DNA of 64,000 nt from Lunularia cruciata (lineage: Eukaryota > Streptophyta > Marchantiopsida > Lunulariales > Lunulariaceae): assembly GCA_948567375.1 (NCBI GenBank), contig OX419755.1:84586218-84650217 (forward strand), given 5' to 3'. The notes beneath the pieces are model-generated. The model searched no databases and was not told where the DNA came from. It saw only the letters and a program-made list of their open reading frames with translations. How positions within the stretch are numbered: position 1 is the first letter of the stretch; every line of letters starts with the position of its first letter. Both the position numbers and the translations under genes were made by a program. Below are positions 53,459 to 64,000 of the stretch, one piece after another.

Positions 53459-55060
53459 ATGAGTGCTTTGATAAGTGCTTTGATGGTTTTTCAAGATACA
53501 AGCAAATCTACTTTTGAGAAGAAGATAGAGACAAAACCACCTTCACTACTGATTTGGGAGACCTATGCTTATAACGAAATGCCATTCAACTTATGTAATG
53601 CACCTAGAACATTGCAAAGGATTATTACTACCTTCTTTTAGGATTACTTATGGAATTTTATGGAAATCTTCATTGACAACTTTTGTGTTATTGGTAGAAG
53701 AAAGGATCATCTTTCCTTCTTGACAAAAACTTTGGACAGATGTTGGTCCACCAAATTGTCCCTACATCCTAAGAAGTGTTACATTGCAATGAGTGAAGGC
53801 ATCTTACTTGGACATTGAGCACTAGATCATGAAGTTGAAGTAGATATCAAAAAAGTCAAAGTGATCTGAGCCTTAGAAGCCCCAAGGAATTTGAAGGAAC
53901 TCCAAGCTTTCCTAAAACATGTGGGTTATAACAAGAGGTTTATTGCTTGGTATGCAACATTGGCAGCACCACTCACCAAGTTACTATAGAAATAAAAAAA
54001 CAGTATGAGTGGTTACAAGAGTATGAAAAGGTAATCATAGTGATGAAGACCAAATTGGTCAAAGCTTTTGTGATGCAAGCTCCCAATTAGGATAGATTGT
54101 GTCATGTATATGTAGATATCTTCAGCCATAATAGGTAAAGTACTTAATTAGAAGGAAAATAGTAAGAAGGACTATCCAACTTATTTCATTGGTAGCTAAC
54201 TATATGATGCAAAGAAAAAGTACAAGACCATTGAAAGGAAGGCACTTGGAATGGTGAATGCTTACAAAATATTCTGTCACTACTTTCTAGATTACAAATT
54301 TTCACTTCATGTGGATCATTTTTCCCTAGAACACTTAGTGAAGAAGCCTGACCTCTTTGGATGCATTCCAAGATGGATACTTGTTGTGCAAGAATTCAGT
54401 TACATTGTGTAGGTCAAAAAAAGGATATAACATTGTAATCCAAATTATCTCTCTTGGCTCAAAACTCATGACCAATCAAAGAATGTGGGAGATGACTTTC
54501 CAAATAAAGAATTATTTCACATTACAATTGCTTGAGGCATAAGGTACTTAGAGGAGTACAAATACCTATGGAATTTGTAGTGCCCTGATGGCTTGGATGT
54601 AGAAAAATGTGTAGTATTCTTACATAAGATGGAATCTACCCAATAAAGAGGAATGAATTGTTCAGATTGGGAGGTGAAAAAGTTCTTTGGGGCTATCTTG
54701 AGTGCTCCAAAGGGGAGGAGTGATACATACCTTGCACTCAAAAGCTACAAGAGGGCACTCTACCTTGAAGAACACAATAAAGAAGATCTTGGCAATTGGA
54801 TACTAAAGACCAACCATGTATAAGGATGTACATGAGTATATCAAGAGATGTGATGCATGCTAGAGAACATGTAGACCTACATCATCAATGCAATGGCTGC
54901 TATGCCCTATCTTACCATTATCACCATTCAAGAATTGGAGGATAGACTTTCTTGGCCCAATCCAACCCATTATGCAAACAACCAAGAAAAGATACATCTT
55001 GGTTTTTGTTGATTATGCTACAAATATTGAGACTTTGGTGTAAGGCTCCAACCAAAGAAG
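53459..55060 (+). pseudogene. Old Ty3/gypsy fossil: RT, RNase H and integrase start
   Basis: RT: AYNEMPFNLCNAPRTLQRII, FIDNFCVIGRRKDHLSFL (the catalytic IDDF is IDNF here), LSLHPKKCYIAMSEGILLGH, LKELQAFLKHVGYNKRFIAW. RNase H: YKTIERKALGMVNAYKIFCH, HVDHFSLEHLVKKPDL. Integrase: TIKKILAIGY, YKDVHEYIKRCDAC, NWRIDFLGPIQP and RYILVFVDYAT, after which the coding stops near 55030. It is related to A and C but far more decayed, with stops every few dozen codons. No LTRs can be tied to it. Confidence 0.85.
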
Positions 55061-55115
55061 TGCCTACCAAAGCCAAGGAACATGAAGATGATGAAGTGGA
55101 AGAGTCTAGTGGAAT

Positions 55116-55349
55116 AGTGTCATACCAATAGCTAGACATATCATTTAGAGTTGAAAATTATCTTTGTAACATCTGGAATAATGTTATTTATGATGGGCTA
55201 GATAGATCAGATAGAGGTGTCACCAAAAGAATACTTCTACTAATAGGGCAAGAGCCAAAAATAGCTTGAATTTGTAATGCCAAAAGCTAGACATATTATC
55301 TAAAGAGTCTAGTGGAAATTGGCTTAGTAACATTTGGAAGGATATTATG
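55116..55349. repeat. Two copies of a roughly 155-bp tandem unit, second copy split by the LTR pair
   Basis: Unit one begins ataccaatagctagacatat (about 55120) and runs through ttatttatgatgggctagat and caccaaaagaatacttctac. Unit two begins atgccaaaagctagacatat (about 55276) and stops at 55349 in ggatattatg; it continues after 62125 as ttatgtatgatgggctagg and caccaaaagagaacttctac (to about 62215). The identity of the unit is unknown. Confidence 0.75.
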
Positions 55350-55685
55350 TGTGACTATGGTGCCCACATTTTTGTTTTTTCTGTTTTGTTAGCATTTTGA
55401 GGAAGACGGGTGTGTCTTTGGAGTAAACCCAAAGAAATCAACTTTGGGTCAGAAAATGGAAGAACTCAAAAGGGGAGTACATAGAGACAAGTCTAAAGAC
55501 GATCATCTTTGGATTGGGCAGCAAAGGCTGATATGAAGACTGTCTAACAACCTCTCTACGTGGCAAGAAAGTACACTTCAAGAAATGGTGGAGGTAGAAG
55601 AAGCATATCTTGACAGTGATAGGAAATCAACACATAGAAGAAGGGGGAATCAATTTTGAAATTGACTGACTGCACTTTGGAGTAA

Positions 55686-55693
55686 TATAAAAT
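55686..55693 (+). promoter_or_regulatory. TATA box of the LTR-internal gene (LTR e)
   Basis: TATAAAAT, 34 nt before ATATCAAG (55720), which corresponds to the ATGTCAAG start in other copies; the start codon has become ATA. Confidence 0.5.
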
Positions 55694-55719
55694 TGCAATT
55701 GCATAGGGGGAAATTGAAT

Positions 55720-57551
55720 ATATCAAGTAGATATCTTGTTCTTCTTAGTAGTCATCATGCAGTAATGCATGTCAAGAAGCCGATTGAAAGTGAAATTTTC
55801 TGAAGTCCAGAAGGGGTTAATGTGCCACGTCCAAGAGAGGGAATAGTTTTCCAATGCCAAAGGAACAAGAGAGCAAATAAATGGTAAAGAAGGTCAAGAA
55901 CGCCCTTGTAGTAAGGAGCTTTGCAATTTGGAGGTTATATGTTGTAGCAAGGATCAAAGTCTTGAATAGACTTTGTATTACCTTTTTAGCGTGGAACTAG
56001 AATTTTAGTTTCCCAAGAGTCATGGTAGAGATAGTTGCCAGTAATTGTGTGGAAAAGCATGAAATCAAGGAGAAGAGAGGAAATCCGGCTCGATAGACTG
56101 AGTCGGATTGGAGGTTAGTGTTGGGGAAGGAAGCATGAGAGCCAACTAGGATCACCTTCAATCGGAAGTGTGATGTTGTAGAGGAGACTGTGGAAATTTG
56201 CAATTCATTCTTTGCTCCACATACAACTAATGGTTAGAAGTTGGAGTCCTATTGGGACCTGATTAAACAAAGCATTGCAGGAGCGATAATGGCTATGTTC
56301 AACTAGTAAGAAAGAAGGAAGTGCAAATGCAATATTGCTGAAAGTACAAAGGTCAAGACTTTGGAAGAAGGAGCAAGCGGAAGAGGTGAAGTATGAAGAC
56401 GGAGCTGAAGACAAAGAGAACTTTGGAGGAGTATAGTATTTAGTGCAGGTTGTGACTCCATTGTTGGAGCTGTTGAAAGAGCAACAAAAGGTAATTCTGC
56501 AATCTCATATGAAGGTAAAGAATGAGTTGCAGGTGATGAAGTATCTGCTGGCTGAAGTGAAGGGATTGTAGGAACGAGTAACTTGAAGAGAAGAAGAAGT
56601 TGAAGAGCTTCAAGTGAATACAATCTTGAAGAAGAATACTTTCAAGAAGTTGCAAGAGAGTTTTGAGTCAAGAGGGAGAGAAATGCAACATCAAGCTAAA
56701 GAGTTGAAGAAGCAGACAATGTTGATGACAAAGATGAAAGAGGAGGTCAGTGAAGCGCGCATCAAAAGTATTCATGTGAAAGCATTGGTAGCAATGATGG
56801 AATAGGAGTTAGAGGGCATGAAGAAGAGTGCAATCAAGAAAGACCCAGCATGGTAGAGAGAGTTGGAAATCAGACATCAAGAAGAAGAAAGATTGCAAGA
56901 CTTGGTAAGAAGTGTTGAGTTCCAGAGTTCTCAATATGCAGAGGAGAAGAAGATGCTTGCTACTGAGTACAAAGATGAGTTGAAGATGTACCGGGAGGAG
57001 TTGAGGGTAGAGTGATCTCAGGTTTATACATCAGAATCAATATGAGAAGTTGTGGGAAAATTGAGAGCAATGTTGTGCATCAAGGCTGAAGGAAGGCTGG
57101 AAGAAGTGAGACTACATGAGTTAAGGTTGCTTGTGCATGAAACTTGGAAGAGAAGAACATAAAATGTTGATATGAACACTCTTCTGATTAGATTGAAGGA
57201 GCGAGTAGTAGGAAGATATTGGAAGTAGGAGACAATATCAGTCTCAAATTAGATTTAGTAAATTCAGTGTTAGAAAGGATTAGGAGTAGTGTGAAGGAGG
57301 AGAAGAAGTCCAGAGTTGTAGAAGTAGGAGTATAGGTGTCTTCGGAGTTGTTCTTTGAGACATTAGATAAAGGTGGCTCAGGAGATAAAGAGTTAGAAAG
57401 ATTACCCATGACCTTAATTATAGGTCCTAGTGAAGAAGTAGTAGAAGTAGTGAAGGATTTGGTAGAATTAGCTAGACCCAAAGAAGGAGAAGTAATAGGA
57501 AGATCATTGGGTTTGGAAGCCAATGAAGAGATTGTCATCGGATTGGAGTAG
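55720..57551 (+). pseudogene. LTR ORF-a and ORF-b remnants in LTR e
   Basis: ORF-a is visible only as scraps (FAIWRLYVVARIKVLNRLCI near 55920; NPARxTESDWRLVLGKEA near 56085). ORF-b is better kept: YLVQVVTPLLELLKEQQK (56440), KNTFKKLQESFESRGREM (56640), RHQEEERLQDLVRSVEF (56875), EVRLHELRLLVHETWKRR (57108), and a last open frame 57336-57551 with ETLDKGGSGDKELERLPM and the tail SLGLEANEEIVIGLE before the stop. The same block order as in A and C confirms a common protein. Confidence 0.65.
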
Positions 57552-59136
57552 TAATAGTTTTGAAGGGGCAGATATGAAGAGGTGCATTGTCATTTTGGAT
57601 CTGTAGGTAGGAAGAGTTGTTGTAGAACAATGTAGTTGTTAGCAACTATTGATTGCTTTACTATTTAAAGGGAGCATTTATAGTGTTAGGTTGCTCAATA
57701 TTCATAATTTCTAAAGATAGATAAAGCAAAGTGTTGATGTTAGTGCTTGTCGCTTGAGCTTGATTTTGAGTATCAACTTTGTGTGTGTGTTTGTGAGTGT
57801 GTGGAGAATTCTGAAGTGCAAATCAAAGTGTGTTGAATGTTAGATTCCATAGCTTGATCTTCATTTTGTGTGTTTGATCTTGAGTGAAGTGCACTCGGAG
57901 CAATGCCTTGGTAGATCTGAGAAGAATTGTAGTGTTGGTAGTATTTTGCAATAGTGAGTGTAGCGTAGTGTTGATGTGAAGCAATTTTGATCAAGGAAGT
58001 TGTGCCTTTAATGGAGGGGTGGAACACAATTATGAGGCAAAGTTGTTTTGCAGTGAAGTGCCATCTTTGGGAGAATCTGAATCATCACAATCAAGATTTG
58101 TTTGGACAGAATTTTCTATGTTGTGATTATGGGTGTGTGAATCCATGACAAGTTGTCAAGATTGTGAGCTTGTTACTCTCTTCTAGGTGTATTTGCTACC
58201 TAAGAGATTAAAGATGAAACCAAGAAGAACTACTTGTTATTGTTTGACTTTTTATTTGACCAATTTTGATTTGTATCTCTATGGGAACAAACTTTACTTA
58301 CCTGATTATTGCAAAAGTGATATTTGCTAGGTTGTCATTATGACAACCCAGCAAATATCACTTTTGCAACAATCAGGTAAGTAAAGTTTTTTCTCACAGA
58401 GATATTGGTCGGAAATGTCCAAATACGAAGTCAGACAATAACAAGTAGTTCTTTTTGGTTGCATCTTTAATCTCTTAGGTAGAAACCACACCTAGAAGAG
58501 AGTAATAAGCATTGACTTGCAGTCTTGTCACAATAGTTTATCACCCATAATCACAACTTCATCAAATCTTTCCAAACAATCTTGATTGTGATGATTCAAA
58601 TTCTCCCAAAAATGACACTTCACTGCAAAACAATTTCACCTCAAAATTGTGTTCCACCCCTCCATTAAAGGCACAACTTCCTCAATCAAAATTGCTTCAC
58701 ATCAACATTGTGCTGCACTCATATATGAAGAATACTACCAACACTACAATTCCTCTTATATCTATCAAGGCATTGCTTTGATGCACTTCACTCAGGATCA
58801 AACACACAAAATGAAGATCAAGGCTGCAGAATCTAACATCCAACAAGCACACTAATTTTCACTTCAAAATTCTCCACACACTCACAAACACAATCACAAT
58901 GCTAATACTCAGAATCAAGTTCAAGCGACGAGCACTAAATCACAGCACTTTGCTTTATCTATTCTCAAAAACTATGAATATTGAACAACATATGACTACA
59001 AATGCTCTTCATAAATAGTAAAGCAATCTATATTTATTTTAACTAATATATTGTTTCCTAACAACTCTTCCTACCTACAGATTCAAAATGACAATATACC
59101 TCTTCATATCTACCTCTTCAAATCTCAAAATTGTTA

Positions 59137-60687
59137 CTACTCCGATCTGATGTCTACTTCTTCCTTGGCTTCCAATCCCAAAGTAACCTGACATACTACT
59201 CTATCCTTGGGTCTATTTGAGTCTACTAAATCCTTTACTATTTCTACTACTTCTTCACCCAAATCTGCAATTACAATAGTGGGTAATCTATCTAACTCCT
59301 TATCTTTTGACCCATCTTTCTCTAATATCTCCAATGGTAACTGTGAAGATATCTGTCTTCCTACTTCATCGTTTGGGCTTCTCTCTTACATCTTTCCGAC
59401 ATTTATATATCTCTAACTTAACTAAATCTAGACTCACCGTGATATTGTCTTCCACTTCCAATATCTTCCTATCTACACAAGTTTTGAGACTAATCAAGAA
59501 TACATTCAAATCTTTATCCTTCGCATTTCTCCTTCTCATCTCCTGCACCAACAACCTTAACTCGTGTAATCTTGTTTCTTCAATCCACACATTGGCTTCT
59601 ATACCCAACATCATATTCATCTCTACTACAATCTCCTTTAGTTGCTTGAGCCTCATCTTCCTCTCCCATTCTCGATCCGCCAGCCAATCTTCCCTATACA
59701 TTGCCAATTCTACCTTGAACTCGGCTTTCACCGTCTCCTTCTCTTTCTCCTTCTAAACAATCTTCTCTTCTAGATTACAAAGTAACTCCCAAAATCTTTC
59801 TTCCTCTCTTTATCTTGTTGTCAACTCTCTTTGCAAGAGTTGCTTCTTCTCTTCTACACTTTCCATCACTCTATCAAGCTCTTGCTCCTTCTCTACTATT
59901 TTTCCATAGCATGAATGATTTATAATCATGAATCAGCAAACTATTGTTTCAAGATTTCATACTCCGCTATTTGTCTTTCTCTCGCTATGATATTCTGGTC
60001 TATTATCCTCTCTCAACTTCCCACTTCCTTCTTTACATTCTCAATTACTTGATTCTATACTACTGCATCTACTTGTAGTACTTCTTTCTACTCCTCTCCC
60101 CTAGTTATGATTTTCTTCAACTCCGAGTCCTCTTCCTCTAACTTTGCCAGCACTTGCAACACAATCTTTACCTCTGGACACTCCGACTGCATTTCTCTCT
60201 CCTTCTCCTCCAACTTTACTAACAACGGGCATACAACCTCCCACAGATACTCTACTCCTCCGCTTTGGTTTACCTCAACTTGCAAGCTTTTCTCCTTCTT
60301 TGCTTCTTCTTCACTTGACACTCTACTTCTCAACCGTAATTGCCTTATGGGGATGGATTCTTCACTTCCCAAACTTCAACTCTCCACTTCTCTTCTTCTA
60401 CTTGGCCCCGCTTCATACATCACCTTCCTTCTAGAACAAACACCTCTCTGAATGATCACCCTCTTCTCCTCCTTCTCTAGACCTTCTTCTTTTTGTCTAA
60501 GGTTACATTCTTCTGCCATCTCTAGCTTTTCTTCTTCCTCCTCTGGTACCCATTGCGTCTCCGCTCCATCTTCACTCTTGTTACTTGCTTCACCACTTTG
60601 CAATGTGAGGTTCAGTTTCTTCCTCCTTCTCCGAGTCTTTTGACTTGTACTCAGCTTCCCCTTTTGATTCCTTGCTTGATGATGCAA
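59137..60687 (-). pseudogene. LTR ORF-b in LTR f
   Basis: Read in reverse: KDLVVIASSSKESKG (no stop between ORF-a and ORF-b in this copy), an acidic to mixed-charge part (EEEEEKLEMAEECNLRQKEE), the basic linker VCSRRKVMYEAGPSRRRE, VEYLWEVVCPLLVKLEEKER (60088-60372), then broken helices, an open frame 59366-59731 (ELAMYREDWLADREWERKMR, ETRLHELRLLVQEMRRRNAK, KILEVEDNITVSLDLVKLE), and 59137-59334 with the tail VTLGLEAKEEVDI and stop. Block order is as in A. Confidence 0.7.
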
Positions 60688-61711
60688 TCACCACTAGGTC
60701 CTTCCTTGGGTTTACTCTTTTGGTCTTCCAAGGTCTCATCACTGCAACTTCTTCTTCTTCTTCTCATCGCCTCCTCTTCTTCAACTTTGGAGTATTCAAC
60801 CCCAAATGCATGCTCTGCTCCGTCTGCATGTAGTAATCATCATTGCTTCTGATCTGCAGAATGTACTACTGCTCCTCTACATCAGCATCTCTTTGCAAGT
60901 CGGGATGGAAGTGTGACACCATCTTGTGTGTTTTCACCACATTCAGCAAATCCAATGGAAGTAGGCTGCAAATGCACAATGTAGTGTGGAAGCAACTTGT
61001 CCCGCAAGTTCCACACCATTTGTCTTGTGTGCTGATGGAAGCACTTTGCCCAATTGATTGGTTCTCTTGCAAACATCTTATGGAAGAACACAACTTGATA
61101 TTTCATCACATAAGTAGTTTACTCCAATTTGATAGCCATCGTTGCTCCTATGATGCCTCTCCTCACAAGGTCCTTGTAACTCTTGACTTTATAACCATTT
61201 TTTTTTCATTCTAAAGAAAAGGCGTCTTGCACTTCTTGGGTTTCTTCCGCTACTTCTCCTTCCCCCAAGAATGTGGCTTCCTGCTCCTCACTCACCTCTC
61301 TTCTGAGTACTCACCTCCAATCCAACTCTATCTAGCAAGCCGGATTTCCTCTCTTACCCTCTGCCTCGGGTCCATCAAGACATTAACTCTCAATGATCTT
61401 GGTCATGAAATTTGGAAAGCTAAGGTTCCAATTCCATGCCAAAAAAATGTGATCCAAAGTTTGCTCAAGACTTCAATTCTTATGATCACATCTAATCTTT
61501 GAATTGCATCATTCCTCACTATGAATTTCGAGTTCTTCTTCCCTCCTCCCATCTTACTCTCCTCCACTCTAGGTTGGTTACTCTTCCGACCGATTCCAGA
61601 ACTAACTCTCATGCCTTCCTCTCAATGCACCAACGCGTCTCTTACTACACTTCCTTTTCTATGATCTCCCTCGGGACGACTCCTTAATGGTGATGGAAAA
61701 TAACTTGTCAT
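60688..61711 (-). pseudogene. LTR ORF-a in LTR f
   Basis: ATG at 61711. Recognisable blocks in reverse order along the strand: KKNSKFIVRNDAIQRLDVII, VLSKLWITF, PEEEGKR-like Glu/Gly/Lys segment, ALKVESYKDLVRRGIIGATM-like text, MMKYQVVFFHKMFAREPINW, FHQHTRQMVWNLRDKLLPHY, MVSHFHPDLQRDADVEEQ and a Lys/Arg-rich end that runs on into ORF-b without a stop (VNPRKDLVVIA). Frameshifts and stops are frequent. Confidence 0.65.
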
Positions 61712-61731
61712 CTCTTTGTCTCTATCCCAAA

Positions 61732-61738
61732 TCTTATA
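61732..61738 (-). promoter_or_regulatory. TATA box of the LTR-internal gene (LTR f)
   Basis: Reverse-strand TATAAGA starting at 61738, 27 nt before ATG at 61711, as in the A-type LTRs. Confidence 0.55.
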
Positions 61739-62125
61739 GTGGTGTGCCTCCTCCATCTTTCTTCACTTCAAGTTTCTATCAAGAAATCACACCTCATGCA
61801 TGCTCTTGTCACTGTCAATTTTCTCTTGCTCATAGGCCAGCCATTTTTATGTGCGGTACCTTCTTGAATGTTCAACCCCAAAGGAAATGTATTACATTGT
61901 CCCCGCCTCAGGTTGAGCGCCCCCAAGATGAAGTCTCCTTACTTTGGGTTGAATGCTAACAAGACCACTCCGAGTTCTTTGTCTTTTGACACGAAGTCAC
62001 TTTACTTTGGGTTACAACCCAAAGACTCCATTCTTTGCCTTTTGATGCCATACAAGCGCAATACAACTTCATATGTACATTTCTTCTTCTAAAAATAAGA
62101 AAAAAACAAAAATGTGGGTACCACA

Positions 62126-62699
62126 TTATGTATGATGGGCTAGGTAGTTCAAATAGAGGTGTCACCAAAAGAGAACTTCTACTAATAGAGCAGGAGCAGA
62201 AAATAGCCTAGAAACTTTAGAGCCAATTTCAAAGACCTAAACATATGAATTAAGCCTCAAAAATGTGCAGATTCCTCTCCACTCCCTCCCCTTTCCTCTT
62301 AGGTTTGTCTCATCAAGAGCTTTCCAATGGTACCTCACCCAAATTGATTTGGAGATTCCTTTAGCATTGATTCCTTAAAGATTCCCTCTGGTCAAAGATG
62401 GTTTGACCAACCAAATAGGATCAAAACCGACATATCACCTATGCATGCAACCAATCTAAGAGCAAAGCTTGCTTATAGGTCACCAATCCATGTATCTGAT
62501 CCAAGGGTGGAGCTTCCTTTGGTGGTGTCCCCTTTGCTATATAGTACAATCAAGGTGCTCCTTTGAGGCATTGGAGGTTGAGTGTGAAATTGGGTGTTTC
62601 TTCTTTTGTGTTTCTCTGCAAGTCTTTTATCCTTGGATGATTACAAATAGAGTATTTGTCAAACATTTTTTTCCATTGTTGTTGCAGTTGAAGAAGAAG
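62126..62699. other. Rest of the tandem unit and unassigned DNA
   Basis: The first 90 bases complete the second copy of the 155-bp unit. After that I see no gene. Just before the truncated LTR there is tttccattgttgttgcag followed by a purine-rich stretch, which resembles a splice acceptor but has no other support. Confidence 0.5.
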
Positions 62700-63783
62700 A
62701 AGAAAGAAAGAAATGAAGAAAGCCCATACAGAGGTGAAGAATGAGTTGTAGGTAGGGCAATATCTGAATGCAAAATTCTTGGAGTTCAAGAGGAAGTTAA
62801 TCAGAGGAGAAGAGGAAGCCAAAGTTCTTTGGGTTGATGTTGTTCTTTGGAGGAAGAGTTTGGAGAATCTGCAAGAGAGTCATGAGAAGCGTAATAGTGT
62901 TATTGAACATCAAGAAGAAGAATTGAGAGTGCAAAAGATGGTGTTTGAAAGACTGAAGGGAGAGTGGAAGGATGCACACCTAGAAGGAGTTGATTCTAAG
63001 GCAATAGGAGTTGTGATGGAACAAGAGCTGGAGAGTTTGAAGTCAAAGGTAGCAAAGAAGGATCAAGCATGGCAGCAAGAGTTGATAAATACACATCAAG
63101 AGGAGGAAAGGTTACATGGTCTGATCAAGAGTATGGAGGCTCAACTTGTGCAGTACATGGAGGAGAACAAAGCATTGCAAGCTGAGTTTGAAGATGAATT
63201 GAACATGTATTGGAACAAATTGGAAGCATGGTAGAATAAGGGGAAGATAGTTCCAAAAAGAACATCGGAGTCGATAGGAGAGATCATCAAGAGGATGAAG
63301 GAAATATCGAGTACTGAGTCCAAAGTCAAATTGGAGGAAGCTAAACTACATGAGTTGAGGTTGCTAGTGCAAGAGACAAGGATGAGGTAAGCAGAGGACA
63401 CGGATATGAACAAATTGTTAATTTTCTTAAGAGAGAGAGTAGATATGAAAATGTTAGAGATAGAAGATAATGTTTGTCTCAAACTAGATTTGGTGAGATC
63501 ATAGTTAAATGGGCTTTGGAATAATGTGAAAATAGAAACCCAGTGCAAAGTAGCAAAGGTAGGAGTGCATGTTTATTCATGTGAGTTACCTAAGTTGGCT
63601 GAACAAGTTAAAATAGAGAAGGAGAATGTAATTAGTAGATTGATGACTTTAGTTTTAGTTTAGACTAAAGATAAGATAGAAATAGAAGATGTAGCAGTGG
63701 TAGATGAACCCAAAGTAGAAGAAAATATTATAGTTACATCAAGTATAGAAGCCAAAGTAGAATTAGACATCAGATTTGACTAA
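62700..63783 (+). pseudogene. LTR ORF-b in LTR g
   Basis: The open frame 62779-63234 (151 codons): RGEEEAKVLWVDVVLWRKSL, VVMEQELESLKSKVAKKDQA, HQEEERLHGLIKSMEAQLVQ, EFEDELNMYWNKLEAW, then TAG. The same frame continues: EAKLHELRLLVQETRMR, FLRERVDMKMLEIEDNVCLK, and ends after SSIEAKVELDIRFD at TAA (63781-63783). Three or four stops in 360 codons make it one of the better kept diverged copies, useful for testing selection on the protein. Confidence 0.7.
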
Positions 63784-64000
63784 TAACAATTTTGAGATCT
63801 GAAGGAACAGATATGAAGAAATGTAGTGTCATTTTGGATCTACAGATTTGAAGTAGAGGTTTGAAGTGGTAGGAAGATGATTCATAATTGGAGATTTCTA
63901 GGATGTGCTTGAGTGCTTTGCCTATTTAAATGAAGCATCTGTAGTGTTGTTATTCAGTAATGTTATTCTAAAGTTGAGTAAAGCAAAGTGTTATAACTTA
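62700..64000 (+). mobile_element. LTR g of the A/C family, 5'-truncated, runs off the window
   Basis: Similarity to ORF-b begins at gaggtgaagaatgagttg (compare LTR e near 56512) and continues through ORF-b, its stop (63783), a TATTTAA box (63923) and the gagtaaagcaaagtgttat phrase that marks R in the other copies. U3 start, TATA and ORF-a are absent. Confidence 0.8.

Larger units (their letters stand above)
55350..58337 (+). mobile_element. LTR e of the A/C family, plus strand (solo)
   Basis: It starts TGTGACTATGGTGCCCACATTTTTG (compare TGTGGTGCCCACA) and ends GATATTTGCTAGGTTGTCA, lacking the last bases of the family end. TTATG precedes it (55345-55349) and follows it (58338-58342). It has TATA at 55686, ORF remnants, TATTTAA at 57662-57668, R and U5. 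Its early part resembles the C subtype. No internal region. Confidence 0.85.
58343..62125 (-). mobile_element. LTR f of the A/C family, minus strand (solo, full length)
   Basis: In reverse it starts TGTGGTACCCACATTTTTG (62125 downward) and ends at GGGTTGT next to TTATG (58338-58342). TTATG stands again at 62126-62130. At 3783 bp it matches the inferred undeleted LTR. Its U3 is of the A subtype, with TATA-to-ATG spacing of 27 nt (61738 to 61711). It is not the partner LTR of e: their U3 regions belong to different subtypes. Confidence 0.87.

Noticed and set aside
62680-62700. Splice acceptor and exon start before LTR g
   Set aside because: The ttccattgttgttgcag string fits an acceptor, but no upstream exon or donor was found, and the following sequence is a truncated LTR.

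Overview
The window is plant nuclear DNA built almost entirely from transposable elements. I found no intact host gene, rRNA or tRNA gene. The organism is a land plant with a large, repeat-rich genome. Evidence is the Ty3/gypsy polyproteins of plant type, primer-binding sites matching the 3' end of plant tRNA-Asp, and a plant-type hAT transposase. A gymnosperm or another non-flowering plant is my best guess, at low to moderate confidence, because one element belongs to a polyprotein type I associate with streptophyte algae and non-flowering land plants.

Layout. (1) 1-7822: a decayed Ty3/gypsy element, G1, whose reverse transcriptase is split by a solo LTR (S1, 3000-4964, target duplication CTTCA). 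(2) 7823-14533 resuming at 31011-32422: a second decayed Ty3/gypsy element, G2. Its polyprotein remnant reads gag, two zinc knuckles, retropepsin, a C5-cytosine DNA methyltransferase, RT-RNase H, integrase and a C-terminal PHD finger. (3) G2 is interrupted in its integrase by a minus-strand solo LTR (14534-16744 plus 29436-31005, duplication ATTGT). (4) That solo LTR is interrupted by a complete Ty3/gypsy element, A (16745-29435, duplication GCAAC). The result is a three-level nest with every target duplication still readable. (5) 32423-39564: AT-rich DNA with microsatellites and a decayed hAT transposase (36360-38960). (6) 39570-51887: a second complete element, C, of the same family as A (duplication TACCT). 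(7) 51893-55349: old DNA with a gypsy RT/integrase fossil and an inverted copy of the G2 3' region. (8) 55350-62125: two LTRs of the A/C family in opposite orientation, end to end, with TTATG on the outer sides and between them. (9) 62700-64000: a 5'-truncated LTR of the same family that runs off the window.

Two systems stand out. First, G2 is a retrotransposon remnant carrying its own chromatin tools, a DNMT with motifs I, II, IV, VI, VIII and X recognisable and a PHD finger. Second, the A/C family has very large LTRs (about 3.75-3.8 kb when undeleted), and each LTR contains a protein-coding unit. This unit comprises a TATA box, an ATG exactly 27 or 34 nt downstream, a globular basic ORF-a, and an acidic plus coiled-coil ORF-b with a conserved C-terminus and stop. 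A second TATA-like box further down would drive the genomic RNA. Eight copies of this LTR in the window (a ninth, g, is 5'-truncated) show the same layout in divergent subfamilies, which argues that the LTR-borne protein was under selection.

All the element genes here are broken. Reading-frame starts given below are often not ATG, because they mark where a polyprotein frame resumes after a stop or frameshift.
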